Shown here one piece after another: positions 1-11,800 of a DNA stretch of 64,000 nucleotides (the stretch's first letter is position 1; the number at the start of each line of letters is the position of its first letter). The DNA comes from Tubiluchus corallicola. Lineage: Eukaryota; Priapulida; Priapulimorpha; Priapulimorphida; Tubiluchidae. The position numbers and the translations under genes are program-made. The stretch spans positions 1-64,000 of the forward strand of contig JAQGDQ010000331.1 of the NCBI GenBank assembly GCA_030141605.1. The letters run 5' to 3'. The notes beneath the pieces were generated by a model. The model was not told the origin of the DNA, did not search any database, and saw only the letters and a list, made by a program, of their open reading frames with translations.

Positions 1-358
1 TGGCAGGCTATATTCCCAGAATCTTTCCTATGTATATGATAACAGTTTGTGGTCTTATGGAATGTTGGCACTCATTAGTGTTCTTTGGTCGATTATATAA
101 GTAATGGTTCATTAATATAGAGAGCATTCTTAACTAATATAGCTGGGTGCAACAGATCATGTACTGGCAGAGAGTTGACATTCAACGTTTTGATGCAAAT
201 AATAAATGCAATCATGACTGATGAATAATCAGTAATGCCAGTTGTATTGTATGCGACATGGATCAACTTCCGCACAATACAGCAATGTTTCTGAGATGTG
301 CTTTCTTTGGGATGTTGTAATAAGGTGATGGCTGATATTTATTGCTGGCAACTAAGTG
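1..358. other. Left edge, no gene seen
   Basis: AT-rich sequence with only short random ORFs on both strands. No splice-bounded coding stretch, RNA gene or repeat was recognised. Confidence 0.5.
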
Positions 359-592
359 CTAAGTAGGGGGCGAGCATCCAATTCGATTCGAACCTAAAAT
401 TATAGATTCGAGTAATTCAGCACTTCTGCCACATACGTTCTTTATCATTAAAATGTTTGAAACAGCATGCAATTAGCACAATTTAGTTGCAGTTACTGTG
501 CAAATTTTTAACCAACTAATAGTGGTTTTACTGCAGAACAAAATCAAGTAATATGCATGACCTTTGTAAGGCTACTTTTTACTACTCTGAGA
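359..592. repeat. Dispersed repeat, copy 1 (inverted relative to 5122-5356)
   Basis: The stretch beginning GAGCATCCAATTCGATTCGA at about 372 is found again, reverse-complemented and diverged, at 5122-5356. Similarity runs through the ATTCGATTCGAACC block, a TCATTAAAATGTTTGAAACA block and a TTACTGCAGAACAAAAT block. Copy 1 lacks about 28 bp near its outer end that copy 2 has. It is probably a short non-autonomous transposable element; no target duplication could be fixed. Confidence 0.7.
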
Positions 593-2456
593 TGCACCAT
601 TTTTAATAATCTCTATTTAATATGAGTCAATAAGGAATAAAGTCGTGAGTCCGTGAGTAGGAATCGCTAGCCTTGTCTAAGTTTGTAAATTTTCATTTTC
701 AGCTGAGTAGCAGTTTCGACTGCTCACCTTGATACAAATTGAACTGAACATTATATCAAGGTTTATGATTACTACTACGAGATTGTAGCTAGGTATTCTT
801 ACTGTAATGTTAACATCGTTATAGCGAACTAGCTAGGGACCCAGAAAAAGTCTTATAATTTTACACCTAATTTTTAAGTTAGCGTTTTTGCATCAGAGAT
901 TCCTGTCACCATCGCATGCAAATCGAAAGAAGTGCGTTTCATTATTACATAAAGGCCTTAAGAAGCATTGAATGTTTTATTCAGTATTCGATGTGCAGTT
1001 ACCAACTTTGCATTGCCCTGACGACAGGTCATGTTTTCGAGATCTCAGGACAAATTTGAAAGGAGAGAGGTATTATTGCAGAACTTAAAAAGGTATCGGG
1101 CCAACTTTTGCAGCAAACTCTTCTGAAAACCATTTTTTACCAATCACTTAGCTATAGTGTAAGTATGATTTTCAGATTCATAATGATAATTACATATTTT
1201 TCATGAACGGTTTGCAATATGACAAGAATTACAAATGCTCCTTTCAAGTAGTTAGCCAAAGCTTAAATCGTGCAGTTAGAACCATTGTTATAATTCAGTC
1301 TTTGTTAAATTAGCAAACATACTCTAATGTTATAAAACAGTGAAAGGCAATCAGGAATGTGAGAAAAATATTATGAAGACCTAGCTAGATAATTGATGAC
1401 TTTAGTGTAATTAGATGCAAAATGGTTCGTCTCATCTTCTTTTTCTCAAGTTGAAGCAGTTGTAAACCCGTACATATTAAAACCGTACATATTGAATTTG
1501 TACATATTAAACCCGTACATATTTATTCACAAATATGTATGAATTTAGTCAGTACTGAACTTTGTGGTATTGACCCTAAAATTTCATTTAAGCTTTGGGA
1601 ATTAAAGTATAGTACTTTTGTAAAGAATATTTTGAAACAGATCTGGTGGGAAAATATGTATCCATGCAGGCATGCTTCATGTTTTAAAGACACAGTACAC
1701 TATGTGGGGTTTAATATGTGCAAAACTTTTCACTGTGTTTACCACACTAGTACTTCTATTCAGTCACTTTAACATTAGCACATAGTTATATACACATTGC
1801 TCAGAGAGTATACTACTAAGTGCCACGATTTTGCGTGAACAACATGTTCGTTAGAGCATTGTTAGCGTTTATGCATTGTCTCTTTGTATATATATGAAAC
1901 AGAATTACAACACAGCTAAAGTAAAGAACCGCACCTCTGTTTGTTCAGAATTATAAAATAATCTTATCCACTTATCCAGAAATACCAGATTCAGAAATGG
2001 CTAACTGGTGTTTTATGGCTATCTTTGACATGTTTGATAATATTCCATGCCAAAGTGTGCTTAATTTGAGCTGCTTTCCTAGCAAATTTTTCTCCCTTTT
2101 TTCTGTGATTTGGTAGTCTACTAAGTTCAGGTTTACATGACAACAAGACACTTGTGTCCTGAAATAAAGTGCTGGCCACTTGCTAGAACCAGATGCTAAC
2201 AATAACAGTTACTTTTCTGAGTTGGATAATGCAATTTCTTTATGTGTGGGCTCACAGGACAAATATGGGACAATTGTGTATTGTTAGCATCGAGTTCAGT
2301 GCTCAGTACATAATACCATTATGATTTAAACATATACTTGCTGTTCTGTAAATGACATTATTATTTTTAGGCATGTGGAAGCCTACAAAAAATTGGCAAC
2401 TGCAGGGAAAAGCTTGGTAAATATTATTTCAAGTTAGTGTGCCGTGAGTTGCTAAT
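593..2456. other. No gene seen; upstream of the zinc-finger ORF
   Basis: About 1.9 kb of AT-rich DNA. Apart from the 15-bp tandem repeat at 1466-1524 nothing is recognisable. A pyrimidine-rich stretch ending in AG near 2370 could be a 3' splice site for a 5' untranslated exon of the ORF that starts at 2457, but this is a guess. Confidence 0.4.
1466..1524. repeat. Tandem repeat, 15-bp period, four copies
   Basis: The core GTACATATT recurs at 1470, 1485, 1500 and 1515, an exact 15-bp period, with A-rich spacers between cores. It is a small minisatellite; no function is evident. Confidence 0.85.
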
Positions 2457-3281
2457 ATGGAAACATTATTGTACTACAAATGCACTGTTTGTTCTGATTA
2501 CTTTGTGAATGAGGAATTATTCTTTATACATACAAGGGCAGTGCATTGTAAAGTATATATTTGCCAAGGCAATGACACTTCACTTATAACTGATGGTGAT
2601 ATTATACCAGCAGTTAAACAAGAACCCCTTCCTATTGATGAAGCTGATGTGGGAGATAGTAGTGTACAGGAGGGAGCATTTACTGAAAACGAAATTTTAC
2701 TGTCTGTAGATGATGTTTCTGCAGTTAACAGAACATGTGCAGGAGACATTAGTGTGACAGATTTGATGCACTGTAAATCATTAAGTCCATTTATGACAAG
2801 TAGCGCCAGCAAATGTGGTCTCATTTTAGAAAGCGATGAGAGCAAAGTATCGTCACATATACCGTTAGCAAGTACAGCCAATGTGGATGTGCTAGATGCT
2901 CATCGTTTGAGCTCAGCCACAGTTGCTTGCAACCAGTATTCCAACCAGCCATTCAAAAGCCAAGCTATATTACCATTGTCCAGGCAATCTAATGAGAAAA
3001 AACTTTTTCATTGCATGTCAACATCTGTTAAGAATGCATTTACAAAGCCAAAATGTTTAGGACGTTTACACTCAAATACTTGTGTTTCAAAAAGATCATT
3101 AGCAGTTGCAAAGAAAAGAAAAATCTTATCAGCAGCTGAGAAAATAGAAGTATCTACACTATTGGATTGTGGTTGGAGTTGCCGCCAGTTAGCTACAAGA
3201 TTTCAATGTGGTAAAGACCAAATCAACAGAATGAGATTAAAAACTGGAGACTTCAAGACAACTGCATCTAATAAAACGTGA
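2457..3281 (+). CDS. Intronless ORF, N-terminal C2H2 finger and C-terminal HTH-like segment
   Basis: A 274-residue ORF from ATG at 2457 to TGA at 3279-3281. Residues about 9-30 form one C2H2 finger (C-X2-C-X12-H-X4-H). The middle is acidic and Ser/Thr-rich, without recognised domains. Near residues 218-262 a Lys/Arg run is followed by a segment resembling Psq/CENP-B-type helix-turn-helix (AAEKIEV, then CRQLATRFQCGKDQINRMR). That combination suggests a DNA-binding protein, perhaps descended from a Tigger/pogo-like transposase; no DDE domain is present. The ORF is much longer than others nearby and has a protein-like composition. An AATAAA overlaps the last codons (3270-3275). It lies between the inverted repeat copies at 359-592 and 5122-5356. 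It could be a true gene, the last exon of one, or a domesticated transposon fragment. Confidence 0.55.
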   Translation: METLLYYKCTVCSDYFVNEELFFIHTRAVHCKVYICQGNDTSLITDGDIIPAVKQEPLPIDEADVGDSSVQEGAFTENEILLSVDDVSAVNRTCAGDISVTDLMHCKSLSPFMTSSASKCGLILESDESKVSSHIPLASTANVDVLDAHRLSSATVACNQYSNQPFKSQAILPLSRQSNEKKLFHCMSTSVKNAFTKPKCLGRLHSNTCVSKRSLAVAKKRKILSAAEKIEVSTLLDCGWSCRQLATRFQCGKDQINRMRLKTGDFKTTASNKT

Positions 3282-3365
3282 CACATCATAAGCATTACTT
3301 TGAACAATTGCAGTATAAATGTTATGAATGATTACTAGCTTCATTATAATGCCCCCTTCCCCCAT

Positions 3366-3500
3366 ATATAATGTCAACCTTGCTTAACACCCAGTTTTTA
3401 TGTGCAAAACAAAATGTTTATGTTTGCATAGACATGTTTGTATTAATGCGCTTCGTTATAGTACCAAACTCGCTTAATACCAAACTTTTTCCATTGTCAA
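3366..3500. repeat. Dispersed repeat, inverted copy at 16430-16600
   Basis: Phrases such as TTGCTTAACACC, a GACATGTTTGTATTAAT block and CGCTTAATACCAAA reappear in reverse complement, diverged, at about 16430-16600. It is probably an old DNA-transposon remnant. Boundaries are approximate. Confidence 0.5.
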
Positions 3501-5121
3501 AGGAGGCATATAAAGAGGTTAGATCGTACTTCATGCTTTTGTTTGATACTCTTGGGTTCATGGGAACAGTATATTCTTGGGAACAGTATATGACAGGATA
3601 ACGGTATGTTATTTTTGCAGAGGCAGTCAGTCTAAATCAGTGAAAAGAAAGATCTTCTTGTAGTTATCAATTTTGGGGTAAATGCATGAGCCTGTCGGCA
3701 ACTTTGGTTGGTTTTCAATTCTTTTCTATTTTCATACTCGAGAAAAAAGGCAGAAGAGCTAGACTGGTGCATAATTTGCCCCAAGTTTAAATATTATCTC
3801 AAAGTTACCGACCCAAATATGATTCGTGAAGTTGTTTGTGTTAAAGCATCTTTCTAATTTGATGTATTTTTACCTAGATGGAAACAAAGAACAGTATTAA
3901 ATCATATTAAATTTAGTATACAATAGATAGGTTGGTCTATTACATTATAAATTCCTAGCTACATTTTAGTATAACTGATTAGTTGATGATAATAAACATG
4001 TCGACAAAAACTATGACATTATTGTTTCCTTTATCTACCAATCAACCTGTGCCTAAGGATATCCTCGATAAGGAGCATGGCCCTTGGCAGGTTACTATAT
4101 TAACTCAAATCACAAGGTTTTTAGAGGAAACCTATTAAAGTCAGAATAATTAGGTAATTACATGGACAATTGGGCATGATGCCAGATACTGCAGATCTTA
4201 CAGGCTTGCATGTTCATTCATAAACGTTTTGCCCGGGCAGAGCCAGGCAAACGGTAAATGCTCGAGTTATGCCATACTAGCGTATTTCTCGACAGAGGCA
4301 GAGCCTAATATTAAAATTTTTATTCAATTTTTCTTTGTCCTTTTCAAGGTAGGGATGAAAAAAGCCTTTTTATTTGTTGGTGGGCAGGCAGGTTAATTAA
4401 TAAGACATCCTAGAAAAGTCAAATGCACTAAAGGAAATGATTTTGAAACCATATAGTAATTGTATTACATTCATTTTATTTGTGGCTAGTGGCTACTGAA
4501 TGACAAAATAAATTAAGACAGAATGTGAACATGAGTTTATTATACAGGGGTCACATTATCACTGATCAAGTCAAATTAGCGGGCAGTGATACGTTCACTG
4601 CTCAGCCTGCCCCGTTTCCTTAAACCTTAGCAGCACACTATACTCACTACTGTCATGGGAAACTTGAATAAAACCCGTTAATCTTATTTATATTTTTCTC
4701 TGAAAGTCAAACAGCCGATGAGACATAAGCTATACCAGACAGATCGGACTGTTTGTTAAACCATTGTTAAACTACAACTATTTATATAGTGGTTAATTAC
4801 TGTTATTACAAAACATGTAGACATAGAGGATTACATAAATCCGACCTGCCACTAAATTGTGGGAACTAAAAATGGTTACTGGTAAGTCTAAAATCTGTTC
4901 TGCCAACAAGATAAGAGAGCTTTTGGCCTATAAAGCATTAAACAGTTAATTTGTTTAGTATCAGGTGTGAAAACATGCCATGTTCTTATTAGATACTCTT
5001 TTTAAATACTTATAATTACGGTTGAAATTCTCTACCAGAAAGCGAACTCAAATCGAATCAAATATTGTGACATTCAAATCGAACCGAATTTCAGTAATTC
5101 AAATTGAGTTAGATTTTCGAA
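3501..5121. other. No gene seen
   Basis: About 1.6 kb of AT-rich sequence with many stops in all frames. No convincing exon, RNA gene or repeat was recognised. Confidence 0.4.
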
Positions 5122-5356
5122 CCAGTAGTATAAAGTGGTCTTACAAAGATCATGCATATTCCTTAATTTTGTTCTGCAGTAAAATCACTATTAGTTTTGC
5201 ACAGAAACTGCAGCTAAATTCATGCTGTTTCAAACATTTTAATGATAAAGAAGGGTATGTGGCTGAAGTGCTGAATAATTCGAATCTACATTTTTAGGTT
5301 CGAATCGAATACGAACTAAAATTCGAACTCGATCGTTCGATGCTCACTCCTACTTA
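5122..5356. repeat. Dispersed repeat, copy 2 (inverted relative to 359-592)
   Basis: Reverse complement of the repeat at 359-592. It ends in TTCGATGCTCACTCCTACTT, the counterpart of the start of copy 1. It is the longer copy and keeps an AATTCGAACTCGATCG-containing part that copy 1 lacks. Confidence 0.7.
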
Positions 5357-5363
5357 TAATATT

Positions 5364-5390
5364 ATGTATATATATATATATATATATATG
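5364..5390. repeat. (TA)n microsatellite
   Basis: Uninterrupted alternating TA run directly beside the end of the dispersed repeat. Confidence 0.9.
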
Positions 5391-6821
5391 CTTGCTATTA
5401 ATAAATTTCTGGTACCATACTCTTATTAAGGATTATTTTGTAATCTGTATCTGGCATTCCAATTAAATTATCTAAAAAAATCACCTGACTTGAATTCATC
5501 TTTTCTGGTGAGTATGCTGATTTCTTCTATTGCTTACTTTGGTCAGTTTGCCAGTTCACATGGTTTTAGATTGTCGGAAATGGTGCTGACAAGGCACTGG
5601 TGTAACAACGTCTAGTTTTTTGCTAAAGTAAAGTGAAGTAAAATTCAAGTTGGTGATACCCTTCGTAGTGAATGGTAGAGTAGAGTTGAGCGTGGATTGT
5701 AAAAGAATTCTGGTAAATTTGTATTATAAACTTGACGTAGCCGTAGTTAGTAGCCTGATAGATAAATCGTTTGTTTCGTACACATGGTTAAATGTGGCAT
5801 AATTACAAGAGAATATACAAGTACTAGGAATAATAAAGCCAAATGCGAGAGCAACGTACGACGTTTACACGTTGCCCGTATTTTAAAGACTTTGGTGGTT
5901 AACCATTCTGATGTCTTCACGTCAGCCATGGTTAGACTTAGATCACCAATTTGAAAGAAAAAGGTAGTATTATACGATTATTAACTCTATAAATCAGTAA
6001 AACTAAAAAAATACAGATTTGTGAATATGACACATTGAAATCAATAATTATTGATTAATTAATATTTCTGTTAATAATCCTAACAAGTTAATAATCTGTT
6101 ATGTCCTAACAAGAAACAAGGGCAGTAAAATAATAATTTGAACATTTTAATAATATTTATAGTATTTACAATCGTAAATGTAGCTGGTGAAATAAAACTG
6201 TTAACATACATACCTTGCACACTTGAGATTATCGTCAATGGATTACAATAAACTTTAAGCAAATCACAGATAATAGGTAAGTATTGAAGCTGCAACAAGA
6301 TAATTATGCAACTGCAATGCACAGCTTAACATGTGGACTAATAAATATTTTGTAAATAAGTGATTTCCTACAAATAAATATCAGTACTTAATACATTTAT
6401 GTTATGAATAAATGTTTTTTCATGAACAAGGTAGATCTTGTACAAACAATCTGATTTCCCACAAGTAAAATGTAACACTCTGTAAGTATTGTGTTACGAA
6501 CAAATGTTTTTATATATAGATAGTTTATACAGATAAACAGATTCGCGTTTTCTACTAATATAATATAATTAACAACTCGTGTTGTTTCTTTCACATTTCA
6601 TTACCTTAGGAGAATTTGAGAAAGTATGATTTAAAAAATATGAGGGCTAAATAGTTAAAGAAGCATCTAAGTTGAAACATGCATGCAGAGAAAGCACTCG
6701 ATATTTTTTTATCAAAGCACAAGCAAATAATAGTAATTGTAATAATAATAAAAATAGACACTATGTGTGTATAAAACAAGCAGAAAGAAAACTGGCAAAA
6801 GAGTAAAACACATTGTGAGTC
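5391..6821. other. No gene seen
   Basis: AT-rich sequence of low complexity. The longest ORFs on the minus strand have no splice-site support and low-complexity translations. Confidence 0.4.
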
Positions 6822-6959
6822 GCACAGACCTGATACTATGTTTAGTGGAGTGAAATATATTCCTCCGTCGTGGTACCATTAATACATGTAGCACAGACCT
6901 GATACTATGCTTAGTGGAGTGAAATATATTCCTCCGTCGTGGTACCATTAGTACATATA
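6822..6959. repeat. Tandem duplication, 69-bp unit, two copies
   Basis: The unit starting GCACAGACCTGATACTATG occurs at 6822-6890 and again at 6891-6959 with only a few differences, so the duplication is recent. The minus-strand ORF through it repeats the same peptide twice and is not taken as a gene. Confidence 0.95.
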
Positions 6960-7039
6960 GTTTCAAAATAGCTTCACACCACAGTTATGATATGAGATTT
7001 TATATTACAATACTTGTACTTAATCTCACTTGGGGATTG

Positions 7040-8390
7040 GAGACAAAATAGATATTGGAACACCGAATGTGCAAGGATTAAAATCTGATCTTAATGTAGA
7101 TGCATTTAAAAAGATCTAAAAATATAAACCTAATATCCTAATATGTAGGAAACATACTTGAAGACCACAGAAGATAGCTACCTAGGGAAAACATACAATT
7201 TCTTCAACAACAGGAACAACAATACTTCTTTTCTTGGCATTGATTTTATATATATATGACAAAAGCTTGAACTGTACTTCTGATGTAATAAATCCAACAG
7301 GTTACTGCTAGGAAAACAGAAATGGCTTGTAAAGAGTTTACAATAGTAAATGGGTATGCTACAACATTACCTAATAGTAAGAAGCGTTCTCAAGTCAGGG
7401 ATGATTTTTATGATGATATTGAAAATTCTATTCCGAAAAGCTCAGTCTTAGTATTTTGAGCTGATTTTAATGCAAAAACAGTTTCTTTGCATGAATCCCT
7501 CCAACAGTTGTGAGTCAATATGGAAAAGGGCAAAATTAGTTGAAACTGCAATACTAAACAATCTGGTCTTTGCTAATACAGCTTTCCTTACATAAACTGG
7601 CCCACTTAATGACATGGGAATCCACCATAAAATAAAAAATCTTATAACGGAGATCCAAGAAAAAATCCAATACAAAATCAAATTTATTATATACTAGTCA
7701 GGAGGCTTCATGTGCCTATTGTCAATAATTCAAGATCCTATGCAGGTCTACATTTAGATACAGGTCACTCGCTAGTAATGCCAAGTTTCAACACTCAGTG
7801 GACCAAACTTAAACGTAAAAGAAGCAAAACGTAGATTTGATATTGAAAAGCTGAAAGATGAGCATGTACAAACAAACAACATCAGCAAACAATTGACTGG
7901 AATCTTTCTGTACTGGAAACAAAATCAAGTCATGAACTGGGATGCAATAAAAGAAGTTGTCAGAGAAACTGCTAGTGAAATGCTGGGCTATTCCTCACTG
8001 AACACCTTCCATGTCTTTGATGCTATCATTAGAAATTTATCGCATAAACAAAATAATCTCAAGAGCAGCTTCCAACAGATGCAAGATTTATCTAAAATTG
8101 CTCTACTCAAAAAAAGAGTGAAAACAACATTTTGAATCAAATCCATGACCGCAAAAAGAAAATCGAAGATATCATAATTGGAAACGTTGTTGGAGGTATT
8201 AAAAGCTCCACAGATGACTTAATTCGGTATTATAAAGCCATTTGGATTCTCCAAAATCTCAACAAATGACGGCATAGTAATAGATTCTGCTGGAAAGTCT
8301 GAATTAGTCTGTGATTTCTTTAAGAATACTTTTTACAGTGAAGTTAAAGAATCACTGGGACGTATTTCTTCTAAGAGGACTTTAAATTAA
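7040..8390 (+). mobile_element. Decayed non-LTR retrotransposon with AP-endonuclease module
   Basis: Translating across frameshifts and stops gives fragments typical of the apurinic endonuclease of non-LTR elements: an NVQGLKSD start near 7060, an ADFNAK segment near 7465, NQIYYILVRR near 7680 and a degenerate SDH-like site (TGHSLV) near 7765. The linker that normally precedes the reverse transcriptase follows (RRFDIEKLKDEHV near 7830; MNWDAIKEVVRETASEMLGY, 7932-7991). No reverse-transcriptase motif follows, so the copy is truncated as well as mutated. It ends about 300 bp before the first recognised BOP1 exon and could lie in its 5' intron. Confidence 0.75.
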
Positions 8391-8703
8391 GTTTAAAGAA
8401 TGTTGTTAATGAAAATTTTATGCTTCAATGCACTCTAGCAGTACCTTGTAAATCTTATTTCTCTTACTTGTGTGATAGGCAAGTTTTTATGAAAATGGTG
8501 GTGCCATCTTCAAAAACTATTGTTATGCAGATAAGTTTTGATAAAAATTGGTCAAGTTGAGACTAATGATATTCATAATGATACCACATGTATATATATT
8601 ACATGTTTCATTCCCTGACAATTTATGTCATACTAGTACATTTCATGGTATTGTCAGTTGCTTTGACTTGGATAGTCTGCCTAAGCACTTTTTTGTTTTA
8701 AAG

Positions 8704-8852
8704 ATTCCAACGATATGAATGACAACGACAGCATATCTGATGAAAGCATTTACTCAGAGTTGGCAGAAGCATCTAGCTCAAGTCATGAACAGTCAGACAT
8801 TAATAGTAATGATGATTTTGGGGAAAGTACAAGTGAAGTGGAAGATCAAGTG
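8704..8852 (+). CDS. BOP1: BOP1 first recognised exon (acidic N-terminus)
   Basis: The acceptor is a T-rich tract ending TTTTAAAG; the donor is GTAGGT. The reading is Asp/Ser/Glu-rich ([20 protein letters not shown]...), matching the serine-acidic tract near the start of other BOP1 proteins. The ATG at 8715 may be the start, with a non-coding first exon upstream, or an internal Met if a basic N-terminal exon was missed. Confidence 0.7.
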
Positions 8853-11800
8853 GTAGGTATAATGATTTAAAAGTCCTATTAATAAACTGAATGTTCATGT
8901 GTATATTAAGTGTTTTTCAACGCAGCTACAAGAGAAGAAAATAAATACTAACACGTAATTCTAGTGGTAGTCGTCAACTACCAGCTAAGTTTATTTCAAG
9001 TGCTGTTAAAACATTTACGATTACTCTTCAGCATCACATTTATACAAATATAATAGGTGCTTTATGTTTCTATTTTTCTTTAGATACACTGATTGTACTG
9101 AATAAGATTGATAGGAAAATACTCGAGTATATAAGTATAAAATATTATATCATGTATTCATAACCTGGTTTTTTAACTGAAAAAAAGAACTACCAAACTT
9201 ATAAACAATCAAATTATGAAGTTGTTAATACTATTACGTGTTATATTAAATATTACTGTGATTACCTAAACAGTATTTTATAGTGTTAACTAATTTAGCT
9301 TGTGACATAATTTTGCCATTTCTTGCACAGCAAAATGGTCAATTCAAGGAAAACTTATGAAACAATTAATATGCCATAGTAATGGCACAGCAGCCTTAAA
9401 TTTAAGATTTATTATTATGTGCAAATATTTGTGTGCAACATAGCTTAACTAACAGAACAAGGCTTTTAACAGTAAGTAATCTGCATATATATTCTTTTCA
9501 GTTATCAACAAAGAGATAGTGCCTAATGTTATAATGAGTTTTATAAGATCACATTCATTAGAAAAATTAATATGCACTATCTAATGTAATTATTTATATA
9601 AAAAATTAAAAAGCCTTAAATAAAAAATTAAGGATCATATAATCTTTGATCCATCTTTGTGAAGATGCTTTAACTTGCAGAACTCATTCGACTGTAGACT
9701 ATAACTAGCAACTAAAACAAGTGCTAAATGAGTAAGTGCAAATGCAAATACACATTCAGTAGAAATACAAGAAAAATAGTAACAAATGAATAATTACTGA
9801 TAGCAGGATACAATTAGCCTACTTTTATTCACCCATGTTATTTATTTCAGTGTTATAAAAATGCTTGCAATCTTTGTGCTGTATCTCTATATATTAATTT
9901 CGATAGCAAATATATATATATATATATATATGTATGTATCTGTATATATAACCGATTGGGGCTACAGCTCTGACGATGGCACCATTTTCAACGATCTATA
10001 TATCGAATGAAAGGTCTCGACCAACAGATTTGCACCTGGGGGTTTATTTTTTGAATCAGGCCCACCGGGAGGTGAAACCTCCAAAAATGGTCTTTTCTTG
10101 ACTGTTTTGTTGCAAAAATTTGCAAAACTTACACTCCTTATTTCTAGTGAATGGGAATGTCCTAGTAGCAGACTGTGCTGGTAATGGTTGGATAGACTGT
10201 TTAACGATGGGTGTACTTGTCACATTTAGAATTTGCGAGAGGGCCGCCGCGTCCCGCCGTGGGCGTTTTCCCGGACCCTATACGCGATCTTTTATAAATT
10301 TTGATCAAACAGTGTATAGAAAAAACCGTTCAGCTGCAGCTGGTGTGACTCTTGGAAAGAGATGTATAGCTCTTTGGAAAGAGAAGGAATAAGGCTACAT
10401 GGTGATGTGGGTCACATTTTAGAATGCCTCCTCCACTTCGAGCTGCGTCGAGTTCATTGGAGGTTCCATTTGGGGCAATTCTCGCTTAGCTAATTGCTGG
10501 CGTTTTGCATTGTGACATCATTCCATTGTACCTTGCCTATAACTTTGCTTCAGTAAAAGCTGCTGCTGACTTTGCATTAGGTAAATAAATGAATACTATG
10601 TAGGATGTTTGCACATTATTGATTATAAGTGTATTTAAATGCAATTTTTTGCAGGGTCTTTGCTAGTATAATAATTAAATGGGCTAAATTTATTTATTTT
10701 TGACTACAAACAAAATATGTTGTCGTGACATAATCCTAACCCTTGTTGTAGAGGGTATATATATATATATATACACACATTTCTTAATTGTTTTTAAAAA
10801 TTGCTTTTATGCTTTTTCTTATACAAACTGGCAAATATAAACCACGTGTGTGATGTGAATATATTCAAATCTGGTAACAGTAGAGAATAGTTCCTTGGTA
10901 CCATTTGTGGGAAACTTAATAGGGAAAGAGCTTTGGCAACAACACTTTTAAATTTACATAATAGTTCACAGCAGAAAAAGATCAAAGATTCTTCAGGTTA
11001 GTCTGACTAGTCTGTTCTATCACAAATAGAAAATAGTAGGCACATACCGGTATATAGACATGTTAGGGTTAATAAACTCTACTATTTTCTTTAGTTAAGT
11101 TTTTGAGGTATATACTTATAACAGAGAAGCTCATAGCAAAATTAATATGCTGTATTAAAATTTATTGTGGCAACAATGATGCTTGATAATATAATATTGG
11201 GTATCTGAGAGACTGAGACAGCATGTAGATTTTCTGGCACAATTTTTAGATATTTTTCACAAATCTATAAAATATTTTTCAGTGCAGATAATGCCACTGG
11301 CATTCAAAACAAAATCCCATAATTGTTAGGCCAGCACAGTGAAGAAAAAGTATAACATTGTAGTTTCACTGCATATTTGTAAGAAAGTATTCAGGTACAT
11401 ATCACAAGCTATTGGTTGGCTACTGTAAAATATTAACTACTCAAGGCAAAAGTGCTTTAACAAATCTCTATTTCCAAAAAGAAACTACAAAATTCAATGA
11501 AATAGTAACCTACAGACTGCCTGACAAAAATAACCAATGCATTAGTTGCATGATAGTTTTGTGTTATAGTGTGCAGCATTATCTTAGTGTTTGTTTTATT
11601 AGCTTCTGTATTATGAAAATGCCCCCCTAAATGATAAGAACTCGAACCTTTTTATCGGTAACATTAGATCCATTATTTTTCTTTTTTCTCGCTGTACATT
11701 TAGGTGATTCTTATATGCTTAAATTCCTTACCTTTTTTCCTGTAGCTAGGTCTTCATGATTCCTTTGCATGTGAGATTCCCCCCAAAAAATCCATTAATA

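Noticed and set aside
10120-10392. 90-codon ORF across a GC-rich patch
   Set aside because: It starts inside a dispersed repeat, has no splice support and no recognisable domain.
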